From Pseudomonas sp. NKUCC02_KPG (GTDB lineage Bacteria; Pseudomonadota; Gammaproteobacteria; Pseudomonadales; Pseudomonadaceae): a stretch of 64,000 bases of DNA. The position numbers and the translations under genes are program-made. The DNA lies in assembly GCF_019345465.1 (NCBI RefSeq), contig NZ_JAHKRC010000013.1, positions 1 through 64,000 on the forward strand, in the 5' to 3' direction. The notes under the pieces were generated by a model. The model was not told where the DNA came from. It worked only from the letters and a program-made list of their open reading frames with translations, and searched no databases. This document shows, in pieces, positions 7,145 to 14,573 of the stretch (positions are counted from its first letter, which is position 1; each line of letters starts with the position of its first letter).

Positions 7145-8686
7145 TTACGCCTTCGGACCCGCTGCCTTGATCGCGTCGCTGACGTCGAACTTCTTGAAGT
7201 TCTCTACGAACAGGCCAGCCAATGCCTTGGCAGCTTCGTCGTAGGCAGCTTTGTCTGCCCAGGTGTTGCGTGGATTGAGCAGAACAGTGTCAACGCCCGG
7301 TACGGCCAATGGCACGTCGAGGTTGATGGTGTCCAGGTGTTCGGTTTCTGCGCCGACCAGAGCACCGCTCTGGATCGCAGCAATCACGCCACGGGTGGTC
7401 GGGATGTTGAAGCGCTTGCCAACACCGTAGCCACCACCGGTCCAGCCGGTGTTGACCAGGTACACCTTGGAGCCGAAGCCGCGGATGCGTTTGATCAGCA
7501 GCTCTGCGTATTCGCCAGCCGGACGCGGGAAGAACGGTGCGCCGAAGCAGGTGGAGAAGGTGGACTTGATGCCGCTGCCCGAACCCATTTCAGTCGAGCC
7601 CACCAGTGCGGTGTAGCCGGACAGGAAGTGGTAGGCCGCTTGTTCTTCGCTGAGGATCGACACGGGCGGCAATACGCCGGTCAGGTCGCAGGTCAGGAAG
7701 ATCACAGCGTTTGGCTCGCCGCCCAGGTTCTTCTCGGAACGCTTGGCAACGTGCTCCAGCGGGTAAGCTGCGCGGCTGTTCTGGGTCAGGCTGACATCGG
7801 CATAGTCAGGGTGCTTGGCATCGTCGAGAACAACGTTCTCCAACACGGCGCCGTGCTTGATGGCTTTCCAGATGACCGGCTCGTTCTTCTCGGAAAGGTC
7901 GATGCACTTGGCATAGCAACCGCCTTCGATGTTGAACACCACACCTTCGCCCCAACCGTGTTCGTCATCACCGATCAGGTAACGGCTTTCATCGGCGGAC
8001 AGGGTGGTTTTACCGGTGCCGGACAGGCCGAAGAACAGGGTCACATCGCCTTCTTCGCCAATGTTGGCAGCGCAGTGCATCGGCAGCACGTCAGCAGCAG
8101 GCAACAGGAAGTTCTGTACCGAGAACATGGCTTTTTTCATTTCACCGGCGTAACGCATACCGGCGATCAGCACTTTTTTCTGGGCGAAGTTGAGGATCAC
8201 GCAACCGTCAGAGTTGGTGCCATCACGCTCAGGTACGCACTCGAAGTTGGCCACGTTGAGCACTTGCCACTCTTCACGACCGGCCGGGTTGTACTGAGCC
8301 GGGTTGATGAACAGGCAACGGCCGAACAGGTTCTGCCAGGCAGTCTGGGTAGTCATTTTCACGGCCAGGTAGTGGTCTTCGGAAGCACCTACATGCACGT
8401 GGGAAACGAAATGCTCTTGCGCGTTGTTGAACGCCTCGACGCGGTCCCACAAGGCATCGAACTTGTCGGCCGGGAACTTGCGGTTGATCGGGCCCCAGGC
8501 AATGGATGCCTGAGTGGACGGTTCTTCAACAATGAAGCGGTCAGCCGGTGAACGGCCTGTACGGTGACCAGTTTCGACAACCAGTGCGCCATTGTCGGCA
8601 AGCACGCCTTCACCACGGCTCAGGGCTTCTTTGACCAGATCGTCGATGCTCAGATCGGTGTACACGGCGTTATTAGCTTGCGTCAT
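7145..8686 (-). CDS. pckA: Phosphoenolpyruvate carboxykinase (ATP)
   Basis: Catalyses oxaloacetate + ATP to phosphoenolpyruvate + CO2 + ADP, the entry step of gluconeogenesis from TCA-cycle carbon. At 513 residues it has the normal length. The phosphate-binding loop is in FGLSGTGKTTLSAD, followed by the metal-site region IGDDEHGWGEGVVFNIEGGCYAK; the RTGRSPADRFIV stretch near residue 45 is also conserved. The start is ATG 8686. A perfect 7-bp inverted repeat at 8729-8753 lies about 45 bases upstream and is a likely operator. A strong terminator follows the gene. Confidence 0.97.
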   Translation of the reverse strand: MTQANNAVYTDLSIDDLVKEALSRGEGVLADNGALVVETGHRTGRSPADRFIVEEPSTQASIAWGPINRKFPADKFDALWDRVEAFNNAQEHFVSHVHVGASEDHYLAVKMTTQTAWQNLFGRCLFINPAQYNPAGREEWQVLNVANFECVPERDGTNSDGCVILNFAQKKVLIAGMRYAGEMKKAMFSVQNFLLPAADVLPMHCAANIGEEGDVTLFFGLSGTGKTTLSADESRYLIGDDEHGWGEGVVFNIEGGCYAKCIDLSEKNEPVIWKAIKHGAVLENVVLDDAKHPDYADVSLTQNSRAAYPLEHVAKRSEKNLGGEPNAVIFLTCDLTGVLPPVSILSEEQAAYHFLSGYTALVGSTEMGSGSGIKSTFSTCFGAPFFPRPAGEYAELLIKRIRGFGSKVYLVNTGWTGGGYGVGKRFNIPTTRGVIAAIQSGALVGAETEHLDTINLDVPLAVPGVDTVLLNPRNTWADKAAYDEAAKALAGLFVENFKKFDVSDAIKAAGPKA

Positions 8687-8728
8687 GAGGTTCCCCGTCG
8701 GCCATTGGCCGAGTGCGCCAAACGTTTT

Positions 8729-8753
8729 GTAGTAGAAAAATTTGCACTACTAC
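8729..8753. promoter_or_regulatory. Inverted repeat upstream of pckA, possible RccR operator
   Basis: GTAGTAG-N11-CTACTAC is a perfect 7-bp inverted repeat with a leading T giving TGTAGT. From memory, the RpiR-type regulator RccR controls pckA in P. fluorescens through TGTAGT/ACTACA-like sites; that attribution is not tested here. The repeat itself is certain, the ligand is inferred. Confidence 0.5.
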
Positions 8754-8865
8754 CGCGAAAAAAGTGGGCCGGATTATGCCAGAAAACCCCAAAAAGAGTA
8801 GGGCCCACCTGTCAGAACCGCGCAAGAACGGGGTTTGACAGGTGTTTTACCTAGGCTGAAACGTT

Positions 8866-9768
8866 TTAGTGATGAGTGCCAGAAGGGGATTCAACACCCG
8901 CGCCTGCGAACAATTGATCGACATCAGCCGCGTCAAACAGGTAGCGCTCGTTGCAAAACTGGCAGTCGATTTCGATATGACCGCCATGCTCGGTCACCAG
9001 AGTCAGCGCATCTTCGTGGCCGAGGCTGGTCAGGGCATTGCCCGAACGCTCACGGGAACAGCTGCACTTGAATTCGATGGCCTCGTTGTCAAACAGACGC
9101 ACGGTTTCTTCGTGATAAAGGCGGTGCAGGATAGTCTCGTTGTCCAGCCCCAGCAGCTCTTCAGCCTTGAGGGTATCGCCCAGCATCAGCAGCCGGTCCC
9201 AGCTGTCCACACGCTCGTCTTCATCCTTGACCACGTCGGCAGGCAACTGCTGCAAGAACATGCCACGGGCGCGCTGGCCATCGGCAACCAGCCAGAAGCG
9301 GGTTGGCACTTGCTCGGACATCACGAAGTAGTTGGTGAAACAGTCGGCCAGGGTTTCGCCGTTCAGGTCCACAATCCCCTGGTAGCGTTTGCCAACCGTA
9401 GGATCAATGGTAATGGCCAGTACGCCATTGGGCAGCAGGTCGGCCAGAGTGGCATCAGGAGCAATGCGATCGGCGTCGAAACGTGCCAGGCCGCGTATCT
9501 CACGGTCGCTGGTGCATTCGATCATCAGCAGCGGCACCGGGCCTTCCGAACGGGCTTGCAAGCTCAGCAAACCATCAATTTTCTGGTTGCCCACCAGCAA
9601 CGCAGCAGCAGCCATCAGCTCGCCCAGCAACTGCTGGACCGGCTGTGGATAAGCGTGCTTGGCCAACACGTCAGCGTAGCTATGCTCCAGCGATGCCAGT
9701 TCGCCACGGGCGTCGCTGGTATCGAACATAAAGCGTTGTGTGGCATCGTTTTTGAGTAAGTCGGACAT
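8866..9768 (-). CDS. hslO: Redox-regulated chaperone Hsp33
   Basis: A holdase activated by oxidation that protects unfolded proteins in the cytoplasm. It has 300 residues, as usual. The N-terminal fold includes YPQPVQQLLGELMAAAALL. The C-terminal zinc redox switch has all four cysteines: the CxC in EFKCSCSRER and the CxxC in DCQFCNERY. I use ATG 9768 (MSDLLKNDATQRF) as the family-like start; a TTG nine codons upstream is less likely. It lies 145 bases downstream of hslR on the same strand, so the two heat-shock genes probably share a transcript. Confidence 0.95.
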   Translation of the reverse strand: MSDLLKNDATQRFMFDTSDARGELASLEHSYADVLAKHAYPQPVQQLLGELMAAAALLVGNQKIDGLLSLQARSEGPVPLLMIECTSDREIRGLARFDADRIAPDATLADLLPNGVLAITIDPTVGKRYQGIVDLNGETLADCFTNYFVMSEQVPTRFWLVADGQRARGMFLQQLPADVVKDEDERVDSWDRLLMLGDTLKAEELLGLDNETILHRLYHEETVRLFDNEAIEFKCSCSRERSGNALTSLGHEDALTLVTEHGGHIEIDCQFCNERYLFDAADVDQLFAGAGVESPSGTHH

Positions 9769-9913
9769 AAGAATAGAGTTCTGAATTGGTGACAAAATGT
9801 GTACGGATCGTTGGATGTCGTGCAGGTCTAATGACCCTATATGGCGCCATACATGGATGATTACAAGTTATGCGCACACAGACTCGACGTACGGTTTGCG
9901 AGCTTCGGCCAGC

Positions 9914-10321
9914 TCACTCGGCCCCACTGGCATCATGGAACTGATGCAGTTGGCGTCGTTGTTTCTTGGTTGGTTTTCCTTCGGTGCTGATACCCATTGC
10001 ACCGGATTTGCGCATGGCCGCTGCGTTTTCCCGCTTGGCAATGCTTTGCCCGGTTTCGGCGTACAGCAATTGAGCCTCGGGAGCGCCTCGACGCACCACT
10101 GACAGTGCTTTGACTTCCACAGTACGTTCTTCAAGGCCTACACGTATTTGCAGTTCATCGCCCACCCGTGGCTCTTTGCTCGGTTTGCAGCGCTCACCAC
10201 GGCAATGCACCTTGCCGCTTTCGATCGCGGCTTTGGCCAATGCACGGGTTTTGTAAAAACGCGCTGCCCAGAGCCACTTGTCCAGGCGAACCTTGTCGTC
10301 CACTTCCTGTTTTTGTGCCAC
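9914..10321 (-). CDS. hslR: Heat-shock protein 15, S4-domain RNA-binding protein
   Basis: Binds free 50S subunits that carry nascent chain and helps recycle them after heat shock. It has 135 residues. The S4 domain covers the first half (VRLDKWLWAARFYKTRALA, then SGKVHCRGERCKPSKEPRVGDE). The basic tail (KPTKKQRRQLHQFHD) fits RNA binding. The start is GTG 10321, with AGAGGGAT upstream. It is followed by hslO, and its upstream region is shared with divergent rimB. Confidence 0.9.
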   Translation of the reverse strand: MAQKQEVDDKVRLDKWLWAARFYKTRALAKAAIESGKVHCRGERCKPSKEPRVGDELQIRVGLEERTVEVKALSVVRRGAPEAQLLYAETGQSIAKRENAAAMRKSGAMGISTEGKPTKKQRRQLHQFHDASGAE

Positions 10322-10506
10322 TGGAATCCCTCTTCATTTGAATAGTCAGAACTGTACTACTACTTGCGATGAACAACTGAAGCAATCAGCCCGATAGAAT
10401 GCCTGCCTGCGGAATAGCGTACACGTAGATAACTGTCGCCATTTGCCGGATATTCTGCGTGAATACCCTTTCTACACAGCCAAATCGGGATCGCCGATTG
10501 TTTTAC

Positions 10507-10526
10507 CTGCAGGGTTTCTCCTGCAG
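10507..10526 (+). other. Hairpin in the rimB upstream region
   Basis: CTGCAGG-GTTTCT-CCTGCAG is a perfect 7-bp stem with a 6-base loop, 31 bases before the chosen rimB start. There is no T run, so it is not a terminator. It could be a protein-binding palindrome or a leader hairpin; neither can be decided from sequence. Confidence 0.4.
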
Positions 10527-10556
10527 CCTGAATACGTTAATCGCTGGTTACTTATA

Positions 10557-11039
10557 TTGAAGACTTTTGATCACTTGACCGTTGTCGGTCTGCGCGAATG
10601 GGTGGCGCTTCCCGATTTGGGAGTTGCCGGCCTGCGGGCGAAAATCGACACCGGTGCCAGTACCTCCAGCTTGCACGCCACCGAGATCGAGCCATTTGAG
10701 CGCGAGGGTGAAAAGTGGGTACGTTTCAATGCCCATTTGGGCACGTTGGTACAGCTGCGCCACCGCCGCTGTGAAGCCCCGTTAGTCGCCATAAAAACCA
10801 TAAAAAGCTCCAATGGTCACACCCAGGTTCGCTATGTGATCCGTACCGGCCTGGCGCTGGGCGATCGGGTCTGGCAGGTCGAGTTCACCCTCGCCTGCCG
10901 CAAATCGATGCGTTACCGCTTATTACTGGGCTCGAAAGCCCTGATTGACGGCCAGCTGGTCGTCAATCCAGAACATAAATACGTTCAAGACAAGCCGGTG
11001 TTTCCGGTCACTACTACCTCTGCCACAGGTGTTGCATGA
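10557..11039 (+). CDS. rimB: RimB-type retropepsin-like protease (RimK-associated, DUF785)
   Basis: About 160 residues, of the family annotated as ATP-dependent zinc proteases found beside rimK. The motif KIDTGASTSSLHA matches the DTGA active-site signature of pepsin-like aspartic proteases; LLLGSKAL and FTLACRKSMRYR follow in the usual order. In P. fluorescens, RimB is reported to counter RimK by removing glutamates from ribosomal protein S6. The start is uncertain: I use TTG 10557 (LKTFDHLTVVGLREW), where family similarity begins, although the frame is open to 10443 and the ribosome site is weak. It overlaps rimK by four bases (ATGA). Confidence 0.8.
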   Translation: MKTFDHLTVVGLREWVALPDLGVAGLRAKIDTGASTSSLHATEIEPFEREGEKWVRFNAHLGTLVQLRHRRCEAPLVAIKTIKSSNGHTQVRYVIRTGLALGDRVWQVEFTLACRKSMRYRLLLGSKALIDGQLVVNPEHKYVQDKPVFPVTTTSATGVA

Positions 11040-11941
11040 AGATCGCTGTGCTGTCGCGTAACCCGCGTCTGTATTCCACTCGTCGTCTGGTTGAAGCCGG
11101 TACCGAACGAGGCCATGAAATGGTAGTGATCGATACCCTGCGCGCCTATATGAACATTGCCAGTCATAAGCCGCAGATTCACTATCGCGGCAAGCCACTG
11201 GAAGGCTTCGACGCCGTAATCCCGCGTATTGGCGCCTCGGTCACGTTCTATGGCTGTGCAGTGTTGCGTCAGTTCGAAATGATGGGGGTGTTCCCGCTCA
11301 ATGAGTCGGTAGCGATTGCCCGTTCACGGGACAAACTGCGCTCGTTGCAACTGCTGTCGCGTCGAGGCCTGGGTTTGCCTGTGACCGGTTTTGCCCACTC
11401 CCCTGACGACATTCCCGACCTGATCGAGATGGTCAATGGCGCGCCGCTGGTGATCAAGGTACTGGAAGGCACCCAGGGCATCGGCGTAGTGCTGTGCGAA
11501 ACCGCCACTGCCGCTGAATCGGTGATTGAGGCCTTTATGGGGCTCAAGCAAAACATCATGGTGCAGGAATACATCAAGGAAGCGGGAGGCGCCGATATTC
11601 GCTGCTTCGTGGTCGGGGACAAGGTCATCGCGGCCATGAAGCGTCAGGCCAAACCTGGCGAGTTCCGCTCCAACCTGCACCGGGGCGGTAGCGCCAGCCT
11701 GATCAAGATCACCCCTGAGGAGCGCATGACCGCCATTCGTGCGGCCAAGGTCATGGGGTTGAGCGTGGCGGGGGTCGATATTTTGCGCTCCAACCACGGC
11801 CCATTGGTGCTGGAGGTCAATTCATCGCCGGGCCTGGAAGGTATTGAAACCACCACAGGCAAGGACGTGGCCGGGATCATCATTCAACATCTTGAAAAAA
11901 ACAGCAGCCCGCACATGACACGGACCAAGGGCAAAGGCTAA
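11036..11941 (+). CDS. rimK: Ribosomal protein S6 glutamate ligase
   Basis: An ATP-grasp enzyme of 301 residues that adds glutamates to the C terminus of ribosomal protein S6, altering translation and, in fluorescent pseudomonads, lifestyle switching. Seen motifs are the start MKIAVLSRNPRLYSTRRL, the nucleotide-binding PLVIKVLEGTQGIGVVL, the QEYIKEAGGADIRCFVVG stretch and the metal-binding LEVNSSPGLEGIE. It is translationally coupled to rimB. A family B REP and the opposing envZ follow. Confidence 0.95.
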   Translation: MKIAVLSRNPRLYSTRRLVEAGTERGHEMVVIDTLRAYMNIASHKPQIHYRGKPLEGFDAVIPRIGASVTFYGCAVLRQFEMMGVFPLNESVAIARSRDKLRSLQLLSRRGLGLPVTGFAHSPDDIPDLIEMVNGAPLVIKVLEGTQGIGVVLCETATAAESVIEAFMGLKQNIMVQEYIKEAGGADIRCFVVGDKVIAAMKRQAKPGEFRSNLHRGGSASLIKITPEERMTAIRAAKVMGLSVAGVDILRSNHGPLVLEVNSSPGLEGIETTTGKDVAGIIIQHLEKNSSPHMTRTKGKG

Positions 11942-11954
11942 ACGCCCGTCAAAC

Positions 11955-12046
11955 CCTGTGGGAGCGGGCTTGCCCGCGATGGCAGCACCGCAGTTTAACT
12001 GGCTGATCGCGCCGCCTGCATCGCGAGCAAGCCCGCTCCCACAGGG
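11955..12046. repeat. REP-type inverted repeat (family B)
   Basis: Left arm CCCTGTGGGAGCGGGCTTGC; right arm GCAAGCCCGCTCCCACAGGG, an exact complement over most of its length. The loop is about 50 bases. It sits between the convergent ends of rimK and envZ. Confidence 0.92.
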
Positions 12047-12056
12047 CCAGAGAAAT

Positions 12057-13370
12057 CTACACCGCCCCTCTTGGCAACATAAGCCCCAGCGGCAGGCGTA
12101 CACGGGCTTCCAGCCCACCGCCGCTACGGTTACGCAATTCAACATTGCCGCCATGCATGGAGGCAATCCGCTTCACGATAGCCAGGCCCAACCCTGTGCC
12201 TTTGCCACCACGGGCACGGTCACCGCGAATAAACGGATTGAAGATGTCTTCAAGTTCCGAAGGATCAATCCCCGCGCCCCGGTCCATTACGCTGAGCACC
12301 ACGTACGGTGCACTGACGTCTCCGGACACATATGCAGCAACCTCAACGTCTTCGCCCGCATGGTGCAGGGCATTGCCGATCAGGTTGTTGAGCAGACGCT
12401 TCATCGACACCCGACGCAACGCAAACGGCTGGATCGGCTGCAAGCGCAAGCGCACCTGTTCACCGTTCTGGTTGTAGGGCGCCACCACTTCGCGGATCAG
12501 ATCACACAGATCAACTTCTTCGACCGGCTCGTCACGCCCATCACGGATAAAGGCCAGGAACTGATCGAGAATCGCATCCATGTCCTCAATGTCACGCACC
12601 ATATCGTCTGAAAGGTCGCTGTGGTTGCCCATCAGCTCCAGAGAAAGGCGCAAACGGGTCAGCGGTGTTCTCAGGTCATGGGACACACCGGCAAGCATCA
12701 GCTCACGCTCACGGCCTGCCTGCTCAACATCTTCAGCCATTTGATTGAAGGCGCTGTACACCTCGGTCATCTCGCTGGGGGTGTCGCTGATCGGCAAGCG
12801 CACGCTGCGCCCCTGCCCCAGTTGACGAGCCGCATACACCAGTCGCTTGAGCGGCTGATTGAGCTGGCTGACGAAAATCCACGCCGACGCAGTGGATAAC
12901 AAGCCAATGGCCAGGAACCAGCCCAGGACATTCCAGATTTTCTGCCCACGAAGCGGATGCGGATACAGCGGCACTTTCAACCAGCCTTCACCCAGGCTAG
13001 GCGCACGCACCCACAGGGCGGGAGACGTGTGCATGCGCAAGCGAACTTCGGTGTCAGGGCCTAGCTCGTCCTGCATCTGACGTTGGTAGATTTCGCTGTA
13101 AGGCCAGTGCTGCTCACCCTCGGGCACACCACCACCCACGACGCGCACCAAATCAACGGCATCGATAATCTTGTTGCGGTTTTCCTCATCGGCCGCCCAA
13201 TAGGCGCGCAAGGTCAGTGCCACACCGTGACTGTATTGGCGGTCGACCAACACGTCCTCGTTCATGAGCAGGTAAACCAGCGTCAGTGCCTTGGAAAACA
13301 GAACGACTATCAGGACGAGCCAGAGAGTGCGCGAGAAAAAACTTTGGGGAAACCAGAGAGGGGTTTTCAT
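12057..13370 (-). CDS. envZ: Sensor histidine kinase EnvZ
   Basis: Inner-membrane kinase and phosphatase for OmpR, probably sensing osmotic or envelope conditions. It has 437 residues. The order is a membrane segment near 12-36, a periplasmic domain, a second membrane segment near 150-170 (VLGWFLAIGLLSTASAWIFV), a HAMP linker, the phosphoacceptor in GVSHDLRTPLTRL, and a HATPase domain with NLIGNALHHAGE, DRGAGID and GKGTGLGLAIV. It lies about 100 bases downstream of ompR on the same strand, with a REP-like palindrome between, so co-transcription is likely. Confidence 0.92.
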   Translation of the reverse strand: MKTPLWFPQSFFSRTLWLVLIVVLFSKALTLVYLLMNEDVLVDRQYSHGVALTLRAYWAADEENRNKIIDAVDLVRVVGGGVPEGEQHWPYSEIYQRQMQDELGPDTEVRLRMHTSPALWVRAPSLGEGWLKVPLYPHPLRGQKIWNVLGWFLAIGLLSTASAWIFVSQLNQPLKRLVYAARQLGQGRSVRLPISDTPSEMTEVYSAFNQMAEDVEQAGRERELMLAGVSHDLRTPLTRLRLSLELMGNHSDLSDDMVRDIEDMDAILDQFLAFIRDGRDEPVEEVDLCDLIREVVAPYNQNGEQVRLRLQPIQPFALRRVSMKRLLNNLIGNALHHAGEDVEVAAYVSGDVSAPYVVLSVMDRGAGIDPSELEDIFNPFIRGDRARGGKGTGLGLAIVKRIASMHGGNVELRNRSGGGLEARVRLPLGLMLPRGAV

Positions 13371-13390
13371 AGACAGCCGTTTTTACACTT

Positions 13391-13465
13391 TGCAGGAGCG
13401 AGCCCAAAAGCCCGCAAAAAAATGAATCGCGAGCCACTCAGGTACCTGAATGACTCGCTCCTACA
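13391..13465. repeat. Degenerate REP-like inverted repeat between ompR and envZ
   Basis: TGCAGGAGCGAG (13391-13402) pairs with CTCGCTCCTACA (13454-13465); inside lies the palindrome TCAGGTACCTGA (13438-13449). The GAGCGAG core resembles family B. Being inside a two-gene operon, it may stabilise the upstream ompR message or lower envZ expression. Confidence 0.6.
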
Positions 13466-13474
13466 AATGATCGG

Positions 13475-14215
13475 TCACTTGGTTGCGTTACCATCCGGCA
13501 CGAACACATAACCTACGCCCCAGACAGTCTGGATATAGCGCGGTTTGGACGGATCAGGCTCGATCATGCGACGCAAACGGGAGATCTGGACGTCGATTGA
13601 ACGCTCCAGTGCATCCCATTCGCGACCACGGGCCAGGTTCATCAGCTTGTCACGGGTCAATGGCTCGCGAGCATGCATGACCAAGGCCTTGAGGACCGCA
13701 AACTCACCCGTAGTGAGCATGTGAACTTCATCACCGCGCTTGAGTTCGCGGGTGGCCAGGGACAACTCGTAATCACCGAACGTCACGCTTTCGTCTTCGC
13801 TGCCCGGCGCACCCGGCACCGGTGCCGACTGGCGGCGCAATACAGCCCGCACCCGCGCCATCAGTTCATCGGGGTTGAACGGTTTGGCCAGGTAATCGTC
13901 GGCGCCCAGTTCCAGACCCTTGATGCGGCTCAGCTCGTCGCCCTTGGCAGTCAGCATGATGATCGGCACCCGATTGCCCGCTGCACGCAGGCGGCGGCAG
14001 GCAGACAAGCCGTCTTCACCGGGCAGCATCAAATCCAGTACCACCAGGTTAAATACCTCACGAGCCAGCAAACGATCCATTTGCTCGACGTTCGGCACAG
14101 CCCGGGCACGATAGCCCTTGCTGACGAAGAAACGTTCCAGCAGGCTGCTCAGTCCAGGATCGTCATCAACGATGAGAATTTTTTCGCCTTCAGCCGGTTG
14201 TGCAATGCTGCTCAT
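13475..14215 (-). CDS. ompR: Response regulator OmpR
   Basis: DNA-binding response regulator of 246 residues. The receiver domain has the acidic pocket IVDDDP (residues 15-20), the phospho-acceptor Asp61 in VVLDLMLPGEDG, and LTAKGDE and YLAKPFNPDEL further on. The C-terminal winged helix includes HMLTTGEFAVLKALV and RDKLMNLARGREWDALERS. It is the first gene of the ompR-envZ unit and is divergent from tex across 358 bases. Confidence 0.95.
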   Translation of the reverse strand: MSSIAQPAEGEKILIVDDDPGLSSLLERFFVSKGYRARAVPNVEQMDRLLAREVFNLVVLDLMLPGEDGLSACRRLRAAGNRVPIIMLTAKGDELSRIKGLELGADDYLAKPFNPDELMARVRAVLRRQSAPVPGAPGSEDESVTFGDYELSLATRELKRGDEVHMLTTGEFAVLKALVMHAREPLTRDKLMNLARGREWDALERSIDVQISRLRRMIEPDPSKPRYIQTVWGVGYVFVPDGNATK

Positions 14216-14573
14216 TAGATGCTCCTGTGATCTCGGCGCGCATTATGGCTTAGCTGCTGTCATACGCATGGTGTGCATTGTTAGCAGATTTTTCCTCTAC
14301 AAACAGCAGACCAATCAATGTGGCCACAGCCTGCAGTCCCCTGAATCCGGGAACGCTGGTTATAATGCGCCGCCTTTTGTGTCAGGCAACCTCGAATTTT
14401 CAATGGTTGTGGCAGGATTTATTTTTTCAACACCTGCCGTAATTTGCTGATTTCACGGGTCAACAGGCTGCCCTTTTGGCCCAGGTAGCGGCGCCCTCCG
14501 GGCCGCTCAACCAGCCTCGCAGGCCTTCAAGCCCGGGCCTGCGAGCCTGCATCACAATTTGTCAGGTGGTTTT
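14216..14573. promoter_or_regulatory. Divergent ompR/tex regulatory region with leader hairpins
   Basis: This 358-base gap holds no convincing gene. A TATAAT at 14361-14366 reads toward tex and would give a leader of about 200 bases. Within that leader, AGCGGC/GCCGCT (14487-14507) and a perfect 10-bp stem CTCGCAGGCC/GGCCTGCGAG (14516-14545) lie close to the tex ribosome site. Neither has a T run. The ompR promoter is not obvious. Confidence 0.45.
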
